A DNA stretch of 64,000 nt, taken from positions 507,435-571,434 of the forward strand of contig NZ_LMOI01000018.1 in assembly GCF_001423525.1 (NCBI RefSeq), read 5' to 3'. Shown here in pieces: positions 54,218 to 63,956 of the stretch; within the stretch, counting starts at the first letter, position 1; every line of letters begins with the position of its first letter. This DNA is from Arthrobacter sp. Leaf137. GTDB lineage: Bacteria > Actinomycetota > Actinomycetes > Actinomycetales > Micrococcaceae. The notes under the pieces were generated by a model that was not told the origin of the DNA, did not search any database, and was given only the letters and a program-made list of their open reading frames with translations. The position numbers and the translations under genes are program-made.

Positions 54218-54892
54218 CTACGCAGGTACTGCGACGATGACCTGTGCTGCGCGGAGCACGCGGTCGCCTGACTTGTAGCCGGAGCGGAGCACCTGGCTGA
54301 CGGTGTCAACCTCGATGTCTTCGCCGGGCTGCTGGATCAGGGCCTCGTGGACCGTGGGGTCGAACTCCACGCCGGTTTCGTCGATGCGGACCAGGCCGTA
54401 GGTCTTCAGCGCGTTCTCCAGCTTGGCGGCGATCGCGGCGAAGGGGCCATCGGTGAGGTCGCCGTGCTGCCGTGCGGCGTCGACGTCGTCCAGGACCGGG
54501 AGCAGGGAGTTCAGGACGCCGATGACGGCCATCTCCCCAGCCACGGCGCGGTCGCGTTCCACGCGCTTGCGGTAGTTGACGTACTCGGCCTGCAGGCGAA
54601 GGAGGTCGTTCTTCAGCTCGGCTGCCTCAGCGTTGGCGGACCCTGCGGGAACACCCTGGGCCACGGATTCCTCCGCGGGCACCTCGACGCCGTTGAGGAT
54701 CTCCTCGGCCTGGGCCAGCGCGTCGCCGTCGGAATCCTGCGCGGAACCGGCCTGCTCGCCTTCAGGGTGCCGGGCCTGCCCGGTCACCGGGTCAACCTTG
54801 CGGTTGTCCCGGATGACCGGTTCCTGGCTGTTGCCCTTACCCTCGTGGTTCGCGGGTGAGCTGTGCTCTTCCTCGTTACCGTGATGGGGCAT
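54218..54892 (-). CDS. grpE: GrpE nucleotide exchange factor
   Basis: Releases ADP from DnaK. The 224-residue protein has a long acidic, disordered N-terminal region (about 1-75). A helical dimerisation segment (LKNDLLRLQAEYVNYRKRVERDR) and the GrpE beta-domain (YGLVRIDETGVEFDPTVHEALI) follow. It starts 3 bases after dnaK on the same strand. Confidence 0.95.
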   Translation of the reverse strand: MPHHGNEEEHSSPANHEGKGNSQEPVIRDNRKVDPVTGQARHPEGEQAGSAQDSDGDALAQAEEILNGVEVPAEESVAQGVPAGSANAEAAELKNDLLRLQAEYVNYRKRVERDRAVAGEMAVIGVLNSLLPVLDDVDAARQHGDLTDGPFAAIAAKLENALKTYGLVRIDETGVEFDPTVHEALIQQPGEDIEVDTVSQVLRSGYKSGDRVLRAAQVIVAVPA

Positions 54893-54895
54893 GGC

Positions 54896-56830
<1,935 letters not shown>

Positions 56831-56832
<2 letters not shown>

Positions 56833-56858
56833 TTTACTCAGGGCACACATGATGTCAA
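56831..56858 (-). promoter_or_regulatory. Predicted dnaK operon promoter
   Basis: On the minus strand TTGACA is followed after 16 bases by TAAAGT. It is flanked on both sides by HAIR elements. The -35 is perfect and the -10 is moderate. Confidence 0.65.
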
Positions 56859-56863
56859 CTGAA

Positions 56864-56884
56864 GTTGAGCGTACTTCACTCAAC
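56864..56884. promoter_or_regulatory. HAIR element (HspR operator), distal
   Basis: GTTGAGC-N7-ACTCAAC is a close match to the HAIR consensus and lies just upstream of the -35 of the dnaK promoter, 52 bases from the proximal site (centre to centre). Confidence 0.85.
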
Positions 56885-57078
56885 TCTTGCCCCATACGGA
56901 TGCAGGCGACGACGACGGCAATCACCCGGCGCCCGGAATGGCGGGGAATTCCGGGCTGCTAAAGCCTGGTTCCGCTGTGGGAGAACGGGCACCAGCCAGC
57001 CTCGGCAGAGTGGCTTCCGGGGGGATCGCTGCCTGCGCATCCACAGCAACGGAATGGCACGCAGGCCGCGGACGGCGC
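56885..57078. other. Intergenic stretch with no recognised feature
   Basis: The remainder of the 311-base gap between dnaK and the ArsR gene. Open frames here are short and lack ribosome sites. I see no terminator with a T-run and no RNA gene. Confidence 0.5.
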
Positions 57079-57399
57079 CTACTGCACCGGCGCGTCGAGG
57101 ACGGCGGGCAGCAAGCCGGGGAAGCGGGCTTCCAGGTCCTCGGACCGGAGGGTCAGGCGGCGGCCCCGGCCGTTGGCCTCGTTGCGGATGATCCCGGCCT
57201 CGCGCAGGACCTTCATGAGGTGCGATTTTGTGGACTTCGGCATGTCCGGAACCCTGAGCGAGCAGTCAGCCATATCGAGGGGGCCGGAGCGGAGCTGGCG
57301 CACGATGTCCAGCCGCTCAGGATCGCTCAATGCGAAGAGCACGCTGGGCAGATCAAGATCCGCGCGGGTGGGGTGGGGGAGGTTCGCCGGCGTAGCCAC
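57079..57399 (-). CDS. ArsR-type winged-helix regulator
   Basis: A 106-residue repressor with a helix-turn-helix at about residues 45-75 (DMPKSTKSHLMKVLREAGIIRNEANGRGRRLTLR) after FALSDPERLDIVRQL. No metal-binding cysteine pair is visible, so it is probably a drug- or stress-sensing form. GTG 57399 directly follows the palindrome at 57400-57419, and no ribosome site fits between, so the transcript may be leaderless. Divergent from the MFS gene it likely controls. Confidence 0.9.
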   Translation of the reverse strand: MATPANLPHPTRADLDLPSVLFALSDPERLDIVRQLRSGPLDMADCSLRVPDMPKSTKSHLMKVLREAGIIRNEANGRGRRLTLRSEDLEARFPGLLPAVLDAPVQ

Positions 57400-57419
57400 G
57401 GTTCGATTTTAGTTGAACC
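57400..57419. promoter_or_regulatory. ArsR-type operator 1, overlapping its own promoter
   Basis: GGTTC...GAACC arms (20 bases) touch the GTG start of the ArsR gene. Within it, TAAAAT on the minus strand lies 6 bases before the GTG, a -10 suited to a leaderless mRNA. Confidence 0.65.
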
Positions 57420-57445
57420 ATCGGGGTTGGTGCCAGTAAGCTGTT

Positions 57446-57465
57446 GATTCGATATTTTTCGAACC
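57446..57465. promoter_or_regulatory. ArsR-type operator 2
   Basis: A second 20-base copy (GATTC...GAACC in plus orientation) lies 46 bases from the first and 28 bases before the MFS start. The two share GGTTCGA-type arms, as expected for one regulator controlling both genes. Confidence 0.6.
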
Positions 57466-57493
57466 AACCCCAAAACCCAGAAGGTGGCACGTT

Positions 57494-58789
57494 GTGACGC
57501 ACTCCCCCGCAGCCCGGCCCCGTGAAGCACGCCGTCGGCTGGGCTTTGTCCTCGTCGCTGCTGCCACGGCGGCAATGATGGCCGGCGCCAGCGCCCCATC
57601 CCCCTTCTACCCCACCCTGCAGGAGCAGTTGCATCTGCTGCCGGTGGCCACCACGGGAATCTTTGCTGTCTATGCCGTTGCGCTGCTGGCGGCACTGCTG
57701 GTGTTCGGATCCCTTTCGGACCACCTGGGACGCAGGCCGGTCATCAGCGGCGCTTTCATCCTGCTCGCCGGCAGCGTCACGGCGTTCCTCCTTGCGGACT
57801 CGCTGGCAATGCTCCTGGTGGCACGCGTCCTGCAGGGCATCGCCAGCGGCCTCCTGCTGACCACGCTTTCCGCGGCCATTGCGGACCTCGAAGCTGAGGA
57901 CGACCCCGGCTCGAGTGCGGCCTGGAACACGGTCGCCCCGCTGGGTGGCCTGGCGCTGGGAGCTCTTGCGTCCGGGCTGCTGCTGGATCTGATGGCAGAG
58001 CCGCGCACTCTGGTGTTCGTCTCGCTGTCGGTCCTCTACATCGCTTTTGCCGCGCTGGTGTGGGCCGCACCGGAAACCTCGCCCCGTGCGCCGGGCCTGG
58101 CAGCATCGCTCAAGCCGCACCTGACCCTTCCGCCGGCAGCCCGCAGCGGATTCGTCAGCGGTGCGCCGGCCGTGTTTGCCGGCTGGGCGACGGGCGGACT
58201 GTACCTCTCGCTCGGCGCTGCAATAGTCCACACAACGTTCGGCATCCGGGAGCACCTCTGGCAGGGCATGGTGATCACCATCCTGGCAGGCGTCGGCGCC
58301 GCAGCGGCCGCGGTCCTGCACCGGTTCGGCGCCCGCACCATCAACATTTTCGGAACCACAGCCCTGGCGCTGGGGACCGCCCTTTCACTCCTGGCCATCG
58401 GGCTGGGCTCATTCGGCCTGTTCCTGGCCGCTGTGGTGGTGGCCGGCGCCGGATTCGGCACCGCCTTCATGGGCGTCATCCGGTCCATCAGCCCCCTGGT
58501 TGAGGACCACGAACGCGCCGGCACCTTCGCGTCGCTCTTCGTGGTGGCCTACACGGCCTTCGGTGTCCCGGCGGTGCTGGCCGGACTGCTGGCACCTGTC
58601 CTCTCACTGCCGGTCACCACCTACGCCTACGGTGGCCTGGTAACGGTGCTGGCAACCGTGGCAGCGATCAGCCGGGCCCGCAGCAAGGACGCCGGACAGG
58701 CCGGCGAAGCGGCGGACGGCACCGCCGGAGAGGCCCCGGACACGGCAGAGCGCATCGGGGCCGGAGCGGTTTCGGACGCCGGGCACTAG
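57494..58789 (+). CDS. Major facilitator superfamily transporter
   Basis: A 431-residue, 12-helix MFS permease. The loop between helices 2 and 3 has GSLSDHLGRRPVI, the family signature. A long hydrophilic tail (about 35 residues) ends in EERIGAGA-like sequence. GTG 57494 has an AAGGTGG ribosome site. Divergent from the ArsR regulator with two operators between them, so an inducible efflux role is likely. Substrate unknown. Confidence 0.9.
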   Translation: MTHSPAARPREARRRLGFVLVAAATAAMMAGASAPSPFYPTLQEQLHLLPVATTGIFAVYAVALLAALLVFGSLSDHLGRRPVISGAFILLAGSVTAFLLADSLAMLLVARVLQGIASGLLLTTLSAAIADLEAEDDPGSSAAWNTVAPLGGLALGALASGLLLDLMAEPRTLVFVSLSVLYIAFAALVWAAPETSPRAPGLAASLKPHLTLPPAARSGFVSGAPAVFAGWATGGLYLSLGAAIVHTTFGIREHLWQGMVITILAGVGAAAAAVLHRFGARTINIFGTTALALGTALSLLAIGLGSFGLFLAAVVVAGAGFGTAFMGVIRSISPLVEDHERAGTFASLFVVAYTAFGVPAVLAGLLAPVLSLPVTTYAYGGLVTVLATVAAISRARSKDAGQAGEAADGTAGEAPDTAERIGAGAVSDAGH

Positions 58790-58806
58790 GCCCTCGGGTA
58801 CAACGG

Positions 58807-58835
58807 CGGCGGCCAGCCGGCTCGGCTGGCCGCCG
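58807..58835. terminator. Perfect 13-bp hairpin between the MFS gene and the acidic repeat protein
   Basis: CGGCGGCCAGCCG and its exact complement flank a 3-base loop. The two flanking genes converge here, so it probably ends both transcripts, although no T-run follows. Confidence 0.65.
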
Positions 58836-58862
58836 TCATGGCCGGATCAGCCCTCGGGCCGC

Positions 58863-59153
58863 CTACCGGTCGGACTCCGGACGCCCGTGCAGCGGCCCGC
58901 GCTCGTCCTCCGTGGCCTGGACCTGCCCGTCGGCCAGCCCCTCGCGGACAGCCTCTTCCCCGCGTTCACTTCCGCTGGTGCCGGCGTCGCCGTAGTCGCC
59001 GTCGGGATACTGGCCGTCCTCAAGGTTTTCGGAGGGAACTTCGACCGCGCCGGCCTCACCGTAGTCGCCGTCCATGTACTGCCCGCCCTCGCCTTCCATG
59101 CCGGGGGCAGATCCGCCCTTGCGGGGTTCCTCATCAGCGCGGTTTTCACTCAT
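58863..59153 (-). CDS. Small acidic repeat protein of unknown function
   Basis: A 96-residue hydrophilic protein with a good ribosome site (GAAGGAGAG) before the ATG. It holds two near-identical units, GGQYMDGDYGEAG (about 23-35) and DGQYPDGDYGDAG (about 46-58), 23 residues apart. It is rich in Glu, Asp and Gly with no membrane segment or cysteine, so it is probably disordered. I recall similar short proteins in related genomes but no known function. It is convergent with the MFS gene. Confidence 0.7.
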   Translation of the reverse strand: MSENRADEEPRKGGSAPGMEGEGGQYMDGDYGEAGAVEVPSENLEDGQYPDGDYGDAGTSGSERGEEAVREGLADGQVQATEDERGPLHGRPESDR

Positions 59154-59284
59154 GCGTCATCTCTCCTTCGAGTTCCGCGTCCAAGCGGGCGCAGTGGCAG
59201 TTTATCGAGCCACGCAGCCCACCAACAGGTGCGGAAAGGGCTTTTTGACACCCCGATCAGGCCGCGCTGCCAGCCCGGATACGG

Positions 59285-59319
59285 CTGCTGCCGCCACCAT
59301 GGAGCGGTGGCGGCAGCAG
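59285..59319. terminator. Perfect 14-bp hairpin after the MMPL gene
   Basis: CTGCTGCCGCCACC and its exact complement flank a 7-base loop, 36 bases past the MMPL stop on the minus strand. No T-run. Probably ends the MMPL transcript. Confidence 0.65.
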
Positions 59320-59355
59320 GGCCTGGCAGATAGATGACCGGCAGGGCGCCGGCCG

Positions 59356-61557
59356 TCAGCGGCTGGAGACCTCCTCGAGGGGTTCGACGCCGGGCTCCCG
59401 CGGCTTGTCCTCAGCAGAGGCGCCGGCCCGGGCGAGCTTGCCGGGCCACCAGATCTTCGGGCCGAGGTCGTACGCCAGGGCTGGCACCAGCAGCGAGCGC
59501 ACCAGCACGGTATCCAGCAGCACACCGAAGGCCACGATGAAGGCCAGCTGCACCAGGAACATGATGGGGATGACGCCCAGGGCAGCGAAGGTTGCCGCCA
59601 GGACCACGCCGGCGGAGGTGATGACGCCGCCGGTGACGCCGAGGCCGCGGAGGATGCCGGGCCGTGTTCCGTGCTTGATGGATTCTTCCCGGACCCGGCT
59701 CATCAGGAAGATGTTGTAGTCCACGCCCAGGGCCACCAGGAAGACGAACCCGAACAGCGGGACGGTGGCATCTGCGCCCGGGAAGCCCAGGAGGTTGTTG
59801 AACACCAGCGCGGAGACACCCATGGCGGCGGCGTAGGACAGCACCACGGAGAGCACCAGCAGGACCGGCGCCACGATGGAGCGCAGCAGCAGCATCAGGA
59901 TGAAGAGGATGACCACCAGGACCACGGGGATGATGATCACCAGGTCACGCTGGGCGGTGGTGTTGGTGTCCAGCGCAGTGGCCGTCACGCCACCCACCAG
60001 GGCGCCGGAGTCAACAGCCTTCACGTCAGTCCGGAGCGCTTTGACGGCTTCTTCTGCCTCGAGGGAGTCCGCGGCGGAGTTCAGGGTCGCGTTGATGAGG
60101 ACCTTGCCCTCGCGGACGTCCGGCTCGCTGGGCGCGCCGGGGGCTCCGGTGATGGGAACACTTCCCTGGGCCAACAGATAGGCGTCGCCCACGCCGCCGG
60201 CCGCCTTGACCGCGTCCAGGACTTCCTGCGCCTTGGCCTGGTCCGCAACCACGACGGCGGGGCTGCCGCTGCCGGCGTCGAAGTGGCGCGCCAGCGCATC
60301 CTGGCCGTCCACGGCGTTGGAGGCCGTGAGGATCACGTCGGTCTGGGGCACCCCATTGGCCTTCAGCTGCAGGACGCCGGCAGAGGCAACCAGCAGGAGC
60401 AGGACGGAGCCGATCCAGATGGTCCGCGGGCGGCGGGACACCACCGAACCGGTGGCGCGCCACAGCCCCTTCTGGCCCTCGAGCCCGGTCACCAGCTCGG
60501 GCTCGCGCTCCTCGGCGGGCACCAGCTTGGGCCGGAAAGGCCAGAACGCGGCACGGCCCAGCAGAGCCATGAGGGCGGGCAGGAGGGTCAGCGCGGCGAA
60601 CAGCGAGCAGAGAATGCCCGCCGCGGCCACCGGGCCGAGGGCCTTGTTGGAGTTGAGGTCGGAGAACAGCAGGCACAGCAGCGCGATGATTACCGTGGCG
60701 CCGGAGGCCAGGATGGGCTCGAAGGAGGCCTTCCACGCAGTGATCACCGCCTTGGTCCGGTTGGTGGTGTGGGTGAGCGCCTCACGGAAGCGGGCCACGA
60801 ACAGCAGGGCATAGTCCGTTGCCGCGCCGATCACCAGGATGGACAGGATGCCCTGGCTTTGGCCGTTCAGCTGGATCCAGCCCGCTTTTGCCATGCCGAA
60901 CACCAGCAGGATGGCTGCGCAGAGGGCAAAGACGGATGTCAGCAGGACCATGATGGGCAGCAGCAGGGACCGGTAAACGATCAGCAGGATCACGAACACG
61001 GCGGACAGGGCCACCAGCAGGAGGATGCCGTCGATCCCGCCGAACGCCGCCGTCAGGTCCGCTGCCAGGCCCGCAGGACCGGTGACGTAGGTCTGCATGC
61101 CCTGGGGCGCCGCCTCCGCCACGGTGTCCCGCAACTCCTTGACGGCCTCCTTGACCTCCACGGAGCCACCTATGGGGGCGATGAACTGCACGGCCTTGCC
61201 ATCCGCGGACGGAATGGGGCCGATCACCGCGCTGCCCAGTTTCAGTTCCTCCAAGGTTGTCCGGAGCCCCGCAACTTCACCGAGCTGGGCAGGAGTGAAA
61301 GCCTCGGCGTTCTCAATGACGATCACCCCGGGAACCTCGTCCGAGTCACGGAATTTCGCTTGCCAGTCCTGGGCCTCCGTGGCCTCGGCGCTGGCGGGCA
61401 GGAACGACGCCTGGTCGTTGGAGGAGACCTCCTCCAACCGGCCGAAGGTTGGGCCGCCGATGCCGGCAAGGCCAAGCCAGGTCAGCACCAGGATGACGGG
61501 AATGAGCCAGCGGAGCCAGAACGGGACGCGTTCCTTGGCTGCAGTCTGATGTTTCAT
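59356..61557 (-). CDS. MMPL/RND-family membrane transporter
   Basis: A 733-residue protein with 12 predicted helices in two halves, each with a large extracellular loop after the first helix. The repeat blocks ATDYALLFVARFREAL (first half) and GVDYNIFLMSRVREESIKHG (second half) carry the family's proton-relay Asp. ATG 61557 has GGAAGG five bases upstream. Members export lipids or drugs. Divergent from a MarR regulator, with an operator-like palindrome between them, so a substrate-induced efflux role is likely. Confidence 0.92.
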   Translation of the reverse strand: MKHQTAAKERVPFWLRWLIPVILVLTWLGLAGIGGPTFGRLEEVSSNDQASFLPASAEATEAQDWQAKFRDSDEVPGVIVIENAEAFTPAQLGEVAGLRTTLEELKLGSAVIGPIPSADGKAVQFIAPIGGSVEVKEAVKELRDTVAEAAPQGMQTYVTGPAGLAADLTAAFGGIDGILLLVALSAVFVILLIVYRSLLLPIMVLLTSVFALCAAILLVFGMAKAGWIQLNGQSQGILSILVIGAATDYALLFVARFREALTHTTNRTKAVITAWKASFEPILASGATVIIALLCLLFSDLNSNKALGPVAAAGILCSLFAALTLLPALMALLGRAAFWPFRPKLVPAEEREPELVTGLEGQKGLWRATGSVVSRRPRTIWIGSVLLLLVASAGVLQLKANGVPQTDVILTASNAVDGQDALARHFDAGSGSPAVVVADQAKAQEVLDAVKAAGGVGDAYLLAQGSVPITGAPGAPSEPDVREGKVLINATLNSAADSLEAEEAVKALRTDVKAVDSGALVGGVTATALDTNTTAQRDLVIIIPVVLVVILFILMLLLRSIVAPVLLVLSVVLSYAAAMGVSALVFNNLLGFPGADATVPLFGFVFLVALGVDYNIFLMSRVREESIKHGTRPGILRGLGVTGGVITSAGVVLAATFAALGVIPIMFLVQLAFIVAFGVLLDTVLVRSLLVPALAYDLGPKIWWPGKLARAGASAEDKPREPGVEPLEEVSSR

Positions 61558-61620
61558 GATGCCTTCCATGCGGATGGTCCACGCGGGACAAAGGGGAGTA
61601 AGATTGATTCCAGCTTAGAC

Positions 61621-61639
61621 TATCTCCATGATAGAGATA
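61621..61639. promoter_or_regulatory. Palindrome TATCTC-N7-GAGATA, candidate MarR operator
   Basis: A perfect 6-base inverted repeat with an overlapping CTATC-N5-GATAG in the 223-base gap between the MMPL and MarR genes. A TTGACT -35-like element on the minus strand lies just outside it (61646-61651). This arrangement fits repression of the MMPL promoter by MarR. Confidence 0.6.
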
Positions 61640-61780
61640 AGTGCCAGTCAAGCTTTTTAGCTGCGCGGCCCGGTGCGGGCCCTCCCAGGCCAATGCCACG
61701 CAATACCAAGGCAGCTGAAGTAGTATCCGTCAGGGCCAGTGCGCGCAGACCGACGGCCCCGCGAACTCCAGGAGGTGACG

Positions 61781-62311
61781 ATGACCGGCAGCAACCCGGA
61801 CAACACCGGCCCGGCCGCGCCTGAAACACCTCGTGCCGGCGGACCCCACCCCCTGGTCCGGCTGCTGCAGGACTTCACGCTGGAGGCCAACCGCTACGTG
61901 GACGCCGCGGGCGGCCGCAAGGACATGCACCGGACGGACCTGAACGCCTTAGCCGTCATCATGCGCCATACCGCTAAGGGCAACACGGTCACGCCCGGGC
62001 TCCTCCGCAAGGAACTGAACCTGAGCTCACCCGCCACCACGGCCCTGATCGACAGGCTGGACAACTCGGGCCACGTGGTCCGCGAGCGCCACAGCTCGGA
62101 CCGCCGCCAGGTCCAGCTGAAGATGACCCCCAAGGCCTTCACCGAGGGCGGTGCCATCTTTGCGCCACTTTCACGCCACATGGGAAAGGCCATGGCGGAG
62201 TTCACCGACGCGGAGCTGGATACCGTTTCGCGTTTCATGGCCGCCATGGTGGACGCCACCATTGCCGCCCGCGAGGAGTCCCCCGAACCCTCCGGCCACA
62301 GCGCCACCTAG
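61781..62311 (+). CDS. MarR-family transcriptional regulator
   Basis: A 176-residue regulator with the winged helix TDLNALAVIMRHTAKGNTVTPGLLRKELNLSSPATTALIDRLDNSGHVVRERHSSDRRQVQLKMT (about 50-115). ATG 61781 has a near-perfect AGGAGGTGA. It is divergent from the MMPL transporter and probably represses it. Confidence 0.93.
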   Translation: MTGSNPDNTGPAAPETPRAGGPHPLVRLLQDFTLEANRYVDAAGGRKDMHRTDLNALAVIMRHTAKGNTVTPGLLRKELNLSSPATTALIDRLDNSGHVVRERHSSDRRQVQLKMTPKAFTEGGAIFAPLSRHMGKAMAEFTDAELDTVSRFMAAMVDATIAAREESPEPSGHSAT

Positions 62312-62377
62312 CAGACACTCCCGTTTTGCCGGCCCCAACGCCAGTCCCTGCCGCCGGGTTGGGAGTAGCGTTTGTCC

Positions 62378-63196
62378 ATGAGCGACCAGCAGCCTGAAGA
62401 CGACGTCTACACGCACGGCCACCACGAGTCAGTGGTCCGCGCCCATGCCGCCAGGACCGCCGAGAATTCAGCGGCGTTCGTCCTGCCGCACCTCACCCGG
62501 GGAACGGACGTGCTCGACGTCGGATGCGGGCCGGGCAGCATTACGTGCGATTTTGCCGCAGTGGTCAGTCCGGGCAGGGTCACCGGCCTGGACCGCTCAC
62601 CGGACATCATTGCCCAGGCGCAGGCGCTCGCCGTCGAACGTGAAGTGCCCAACGTGGAATTCGCGGCCGGCAACATCTACGACCTCGACTTCGCTGACGG
62701 GACGTTCGACGTGGTCCACGCCCACCAGGTGCTGCAGCACCTGACCGACCCCGTCGAGGCGCTGCGGGAAATGCGCCGGGTGGCCAAGCCGGGCGGCATT
62801 GTTGCAGTGCGGGACGCCGACTTCCACGGCATGAGCTGGTACCCCGCCATCCCGGAGCTGGACGAATGGATGGACCTCTACCAGCTCATTGCGCGGCGAA
62901 ACGGGGCCGAGCCCGACGCCGGGCGGCGCCTGGTCAGCTGGGCCCAGTCCGCGGGCTTTCACGACGTCGCCCCCACCAGCAGCAACTGGCTCTACGCCAC
63001 GGGCCAGCAGCGCCGGTGGCAGGCCCGCGTCTGGGGTGAACGGGTGCTGCATTCGGCGTTCGCGGAGCAGGCCCTGGAGTACGGTTTCGCCAACCCGGCG
63101 GACCTGGCGCGGATCTCGGCCGGCTGGCACCGCTGGGGCTCCACGGACGACGGCTGGTTCTTGATTCCGAACGGGGAGGTCATCGCCCGGGCCTAG
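62378..63196 (+). CDS. Class I SAM-dependent methyltransferase
   Basis: A 272-residue Rossmann-fold methyltransferase. Motif I is VLDVGCGPGSIT (about 45-56), motif II DRSPDIIAQAQ and the post-motif segment FDVVHAHQVLQHLTDP. It is closest in look to UbiE/Coq5-type methyltransferases, but the substrate is not known. ATG 62378 is chosen; an in-frame TTG six bases upstream has a better-spaced GGGAG and cannot be excluded. Confidence 0.88.
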   Translation: MSDQQPEDDVYTHGHHESVVRAHAARTAENSAAFVLPHLTRGTDVLDVGCGPGSITCDFAAVVSPGRVTGLDRSPDIIAQAQALAVEREVPNVEFAAGNIYDLDFADGTFDVVHAHQVLQHLTDPVEALREMRRVAKPGGIVAVRDADFHGMSWYPAIPELDEWMDLYQLIARRNGAEPDAGRRLVSWAQSAGFHDVAPTSSNWLYATGQQRRWQARVWGERVLHSAFAEQALEYGFANPADLARISAGWHRWGSTDDGWFLIPNGEVIARA

Positions 63197-63318
63197 GTTG
63201 GGCCGGTTTTCCACATGGCCCCAAGGTTCCCTGCCGCGCATGCGTTCCCAGGCGTAGCCTCGGGGTCATGACCTATTACGGAGACCACGAGTATTGGGTT
63301 GAGCCTTATGCCGTGGAG

Positions 63319-63342
63319 GTTGACCAACTAGACTTGGTCAAC
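63319..63342. promoter_or_regulatory. Perfect 9-bp inverted repeat at the antitoxin start
   Basis: GTTGACCAA-N6-TTGGTCAAC ends exactly at the base before ATG 63343. The enclosed TAGACT (63329-63334) lies 8 bases before the ATG, fitting a -10 box of a leaderless mRNA, so antitoxin binding would block transcription. Confidence 0.65.
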
Positions 63343-63570
63343 ATGGGACAGTACAACGTCCAGGAAGCCAAAACCCGGCTTTCCGAACTGCTGAACCTCG
63401 TGGAACGCGGCGAGGACGTGGTCATCGCGAAAGCCGGACGCCCCGTTGCGCGGTTGGTGAAGATCGAGCCTCCCACCAGGCGGGATCTTGGGTTCCTGGG
63501 CCCGCTCCACATCCCGGACGGGTTTTATGAGCCGTGGACAGAGGAGGAAATGGGAGTTGCCGAAGAATGA
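63343..63570 (+). CDS. Phd/YefM-type antitoxin
   Basis: A 75-residue antitoxin: N-terminal DNA-binding domain (YNVQEAKTRLSELLNLVERGEDVVIAKAGRPVARLV) and an acidic C-terminal tail that would wrap the toxin. ATG 63343 gives the typical family start and length; an in-frame ATG at 63268 would add 25 residues that do not look like the family and lacks a good ribosome site. Its stop overlaps the toxin start (ATGA). Confidence 0.85.
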   Translation: MGQYNVQEAKTRLSELLNLVERGEDVVIAKAGRPVARLVKIEPPTRRDLGFLGPLHIPDGFYEPWTEEEMGVAEE

Positions 63571-63956
63571 GGCTGCTCCTGGATACGCACGTCTTCCTGT
63601 GGGCAATCGCCGAGCCGCGGCGGCTCTCCACCAAAGCCCGGAACGCCATCACCAAACTGGATAACCAGGTCTTCGTTTCGCCGGTGACCGCCTATGAGCT
63701 CTCCTACAAGCACAGGCTCGGAAAGCTTCCCGCCGGGTCTGCGATCGTCGCGAGCTTTGGCCGCCAACTCGCCCACCTCTATGCGTCCGAGCTTCCGGTC
63801 AGCGCATCCCACGGGCTTGCTGCCGGACAACTCGACTGGGACCACAAGGATCCCTTTGACCGCCTGCTGGCAGCGCAGGCCATGGTGGAGGGTTTTACCT
63901 TGGTCACGGCGGACGGGAGTTTGCAGGCCTTCGAACCGGTGGCCACATTGTGGTGA
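63567..63956 (+). CDS. PIN-domain toxin (VapC-type)
   Basis: A 129-residue ribonuclease-fold toxin. Acidic active-site residues are visible in LLLDTHVFLWA (first Asp), VTAYELSYK (Glu), KDPFDRLLAAQA (Asp) and TLVTADG (Asp). It is translationally coupled to the antitoxin. VapC enzymes cleave specific tRNA or rRNA; the target cannot be told here. A possible weak terminator hairpin follows at 63957-63976. Confidence 0.9.
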   Translation: MRLLLDTHVFLWAIAEPRRLSTKARNAITKLDNQVFVSPVTAYELSYKHRLGKLPAGSAIVASFGRQLAHLYASELPVSASHGLAAGQLDWDHKDPFDRLLAAQAMVEGFTLVTADGSLQAFEPVATLW

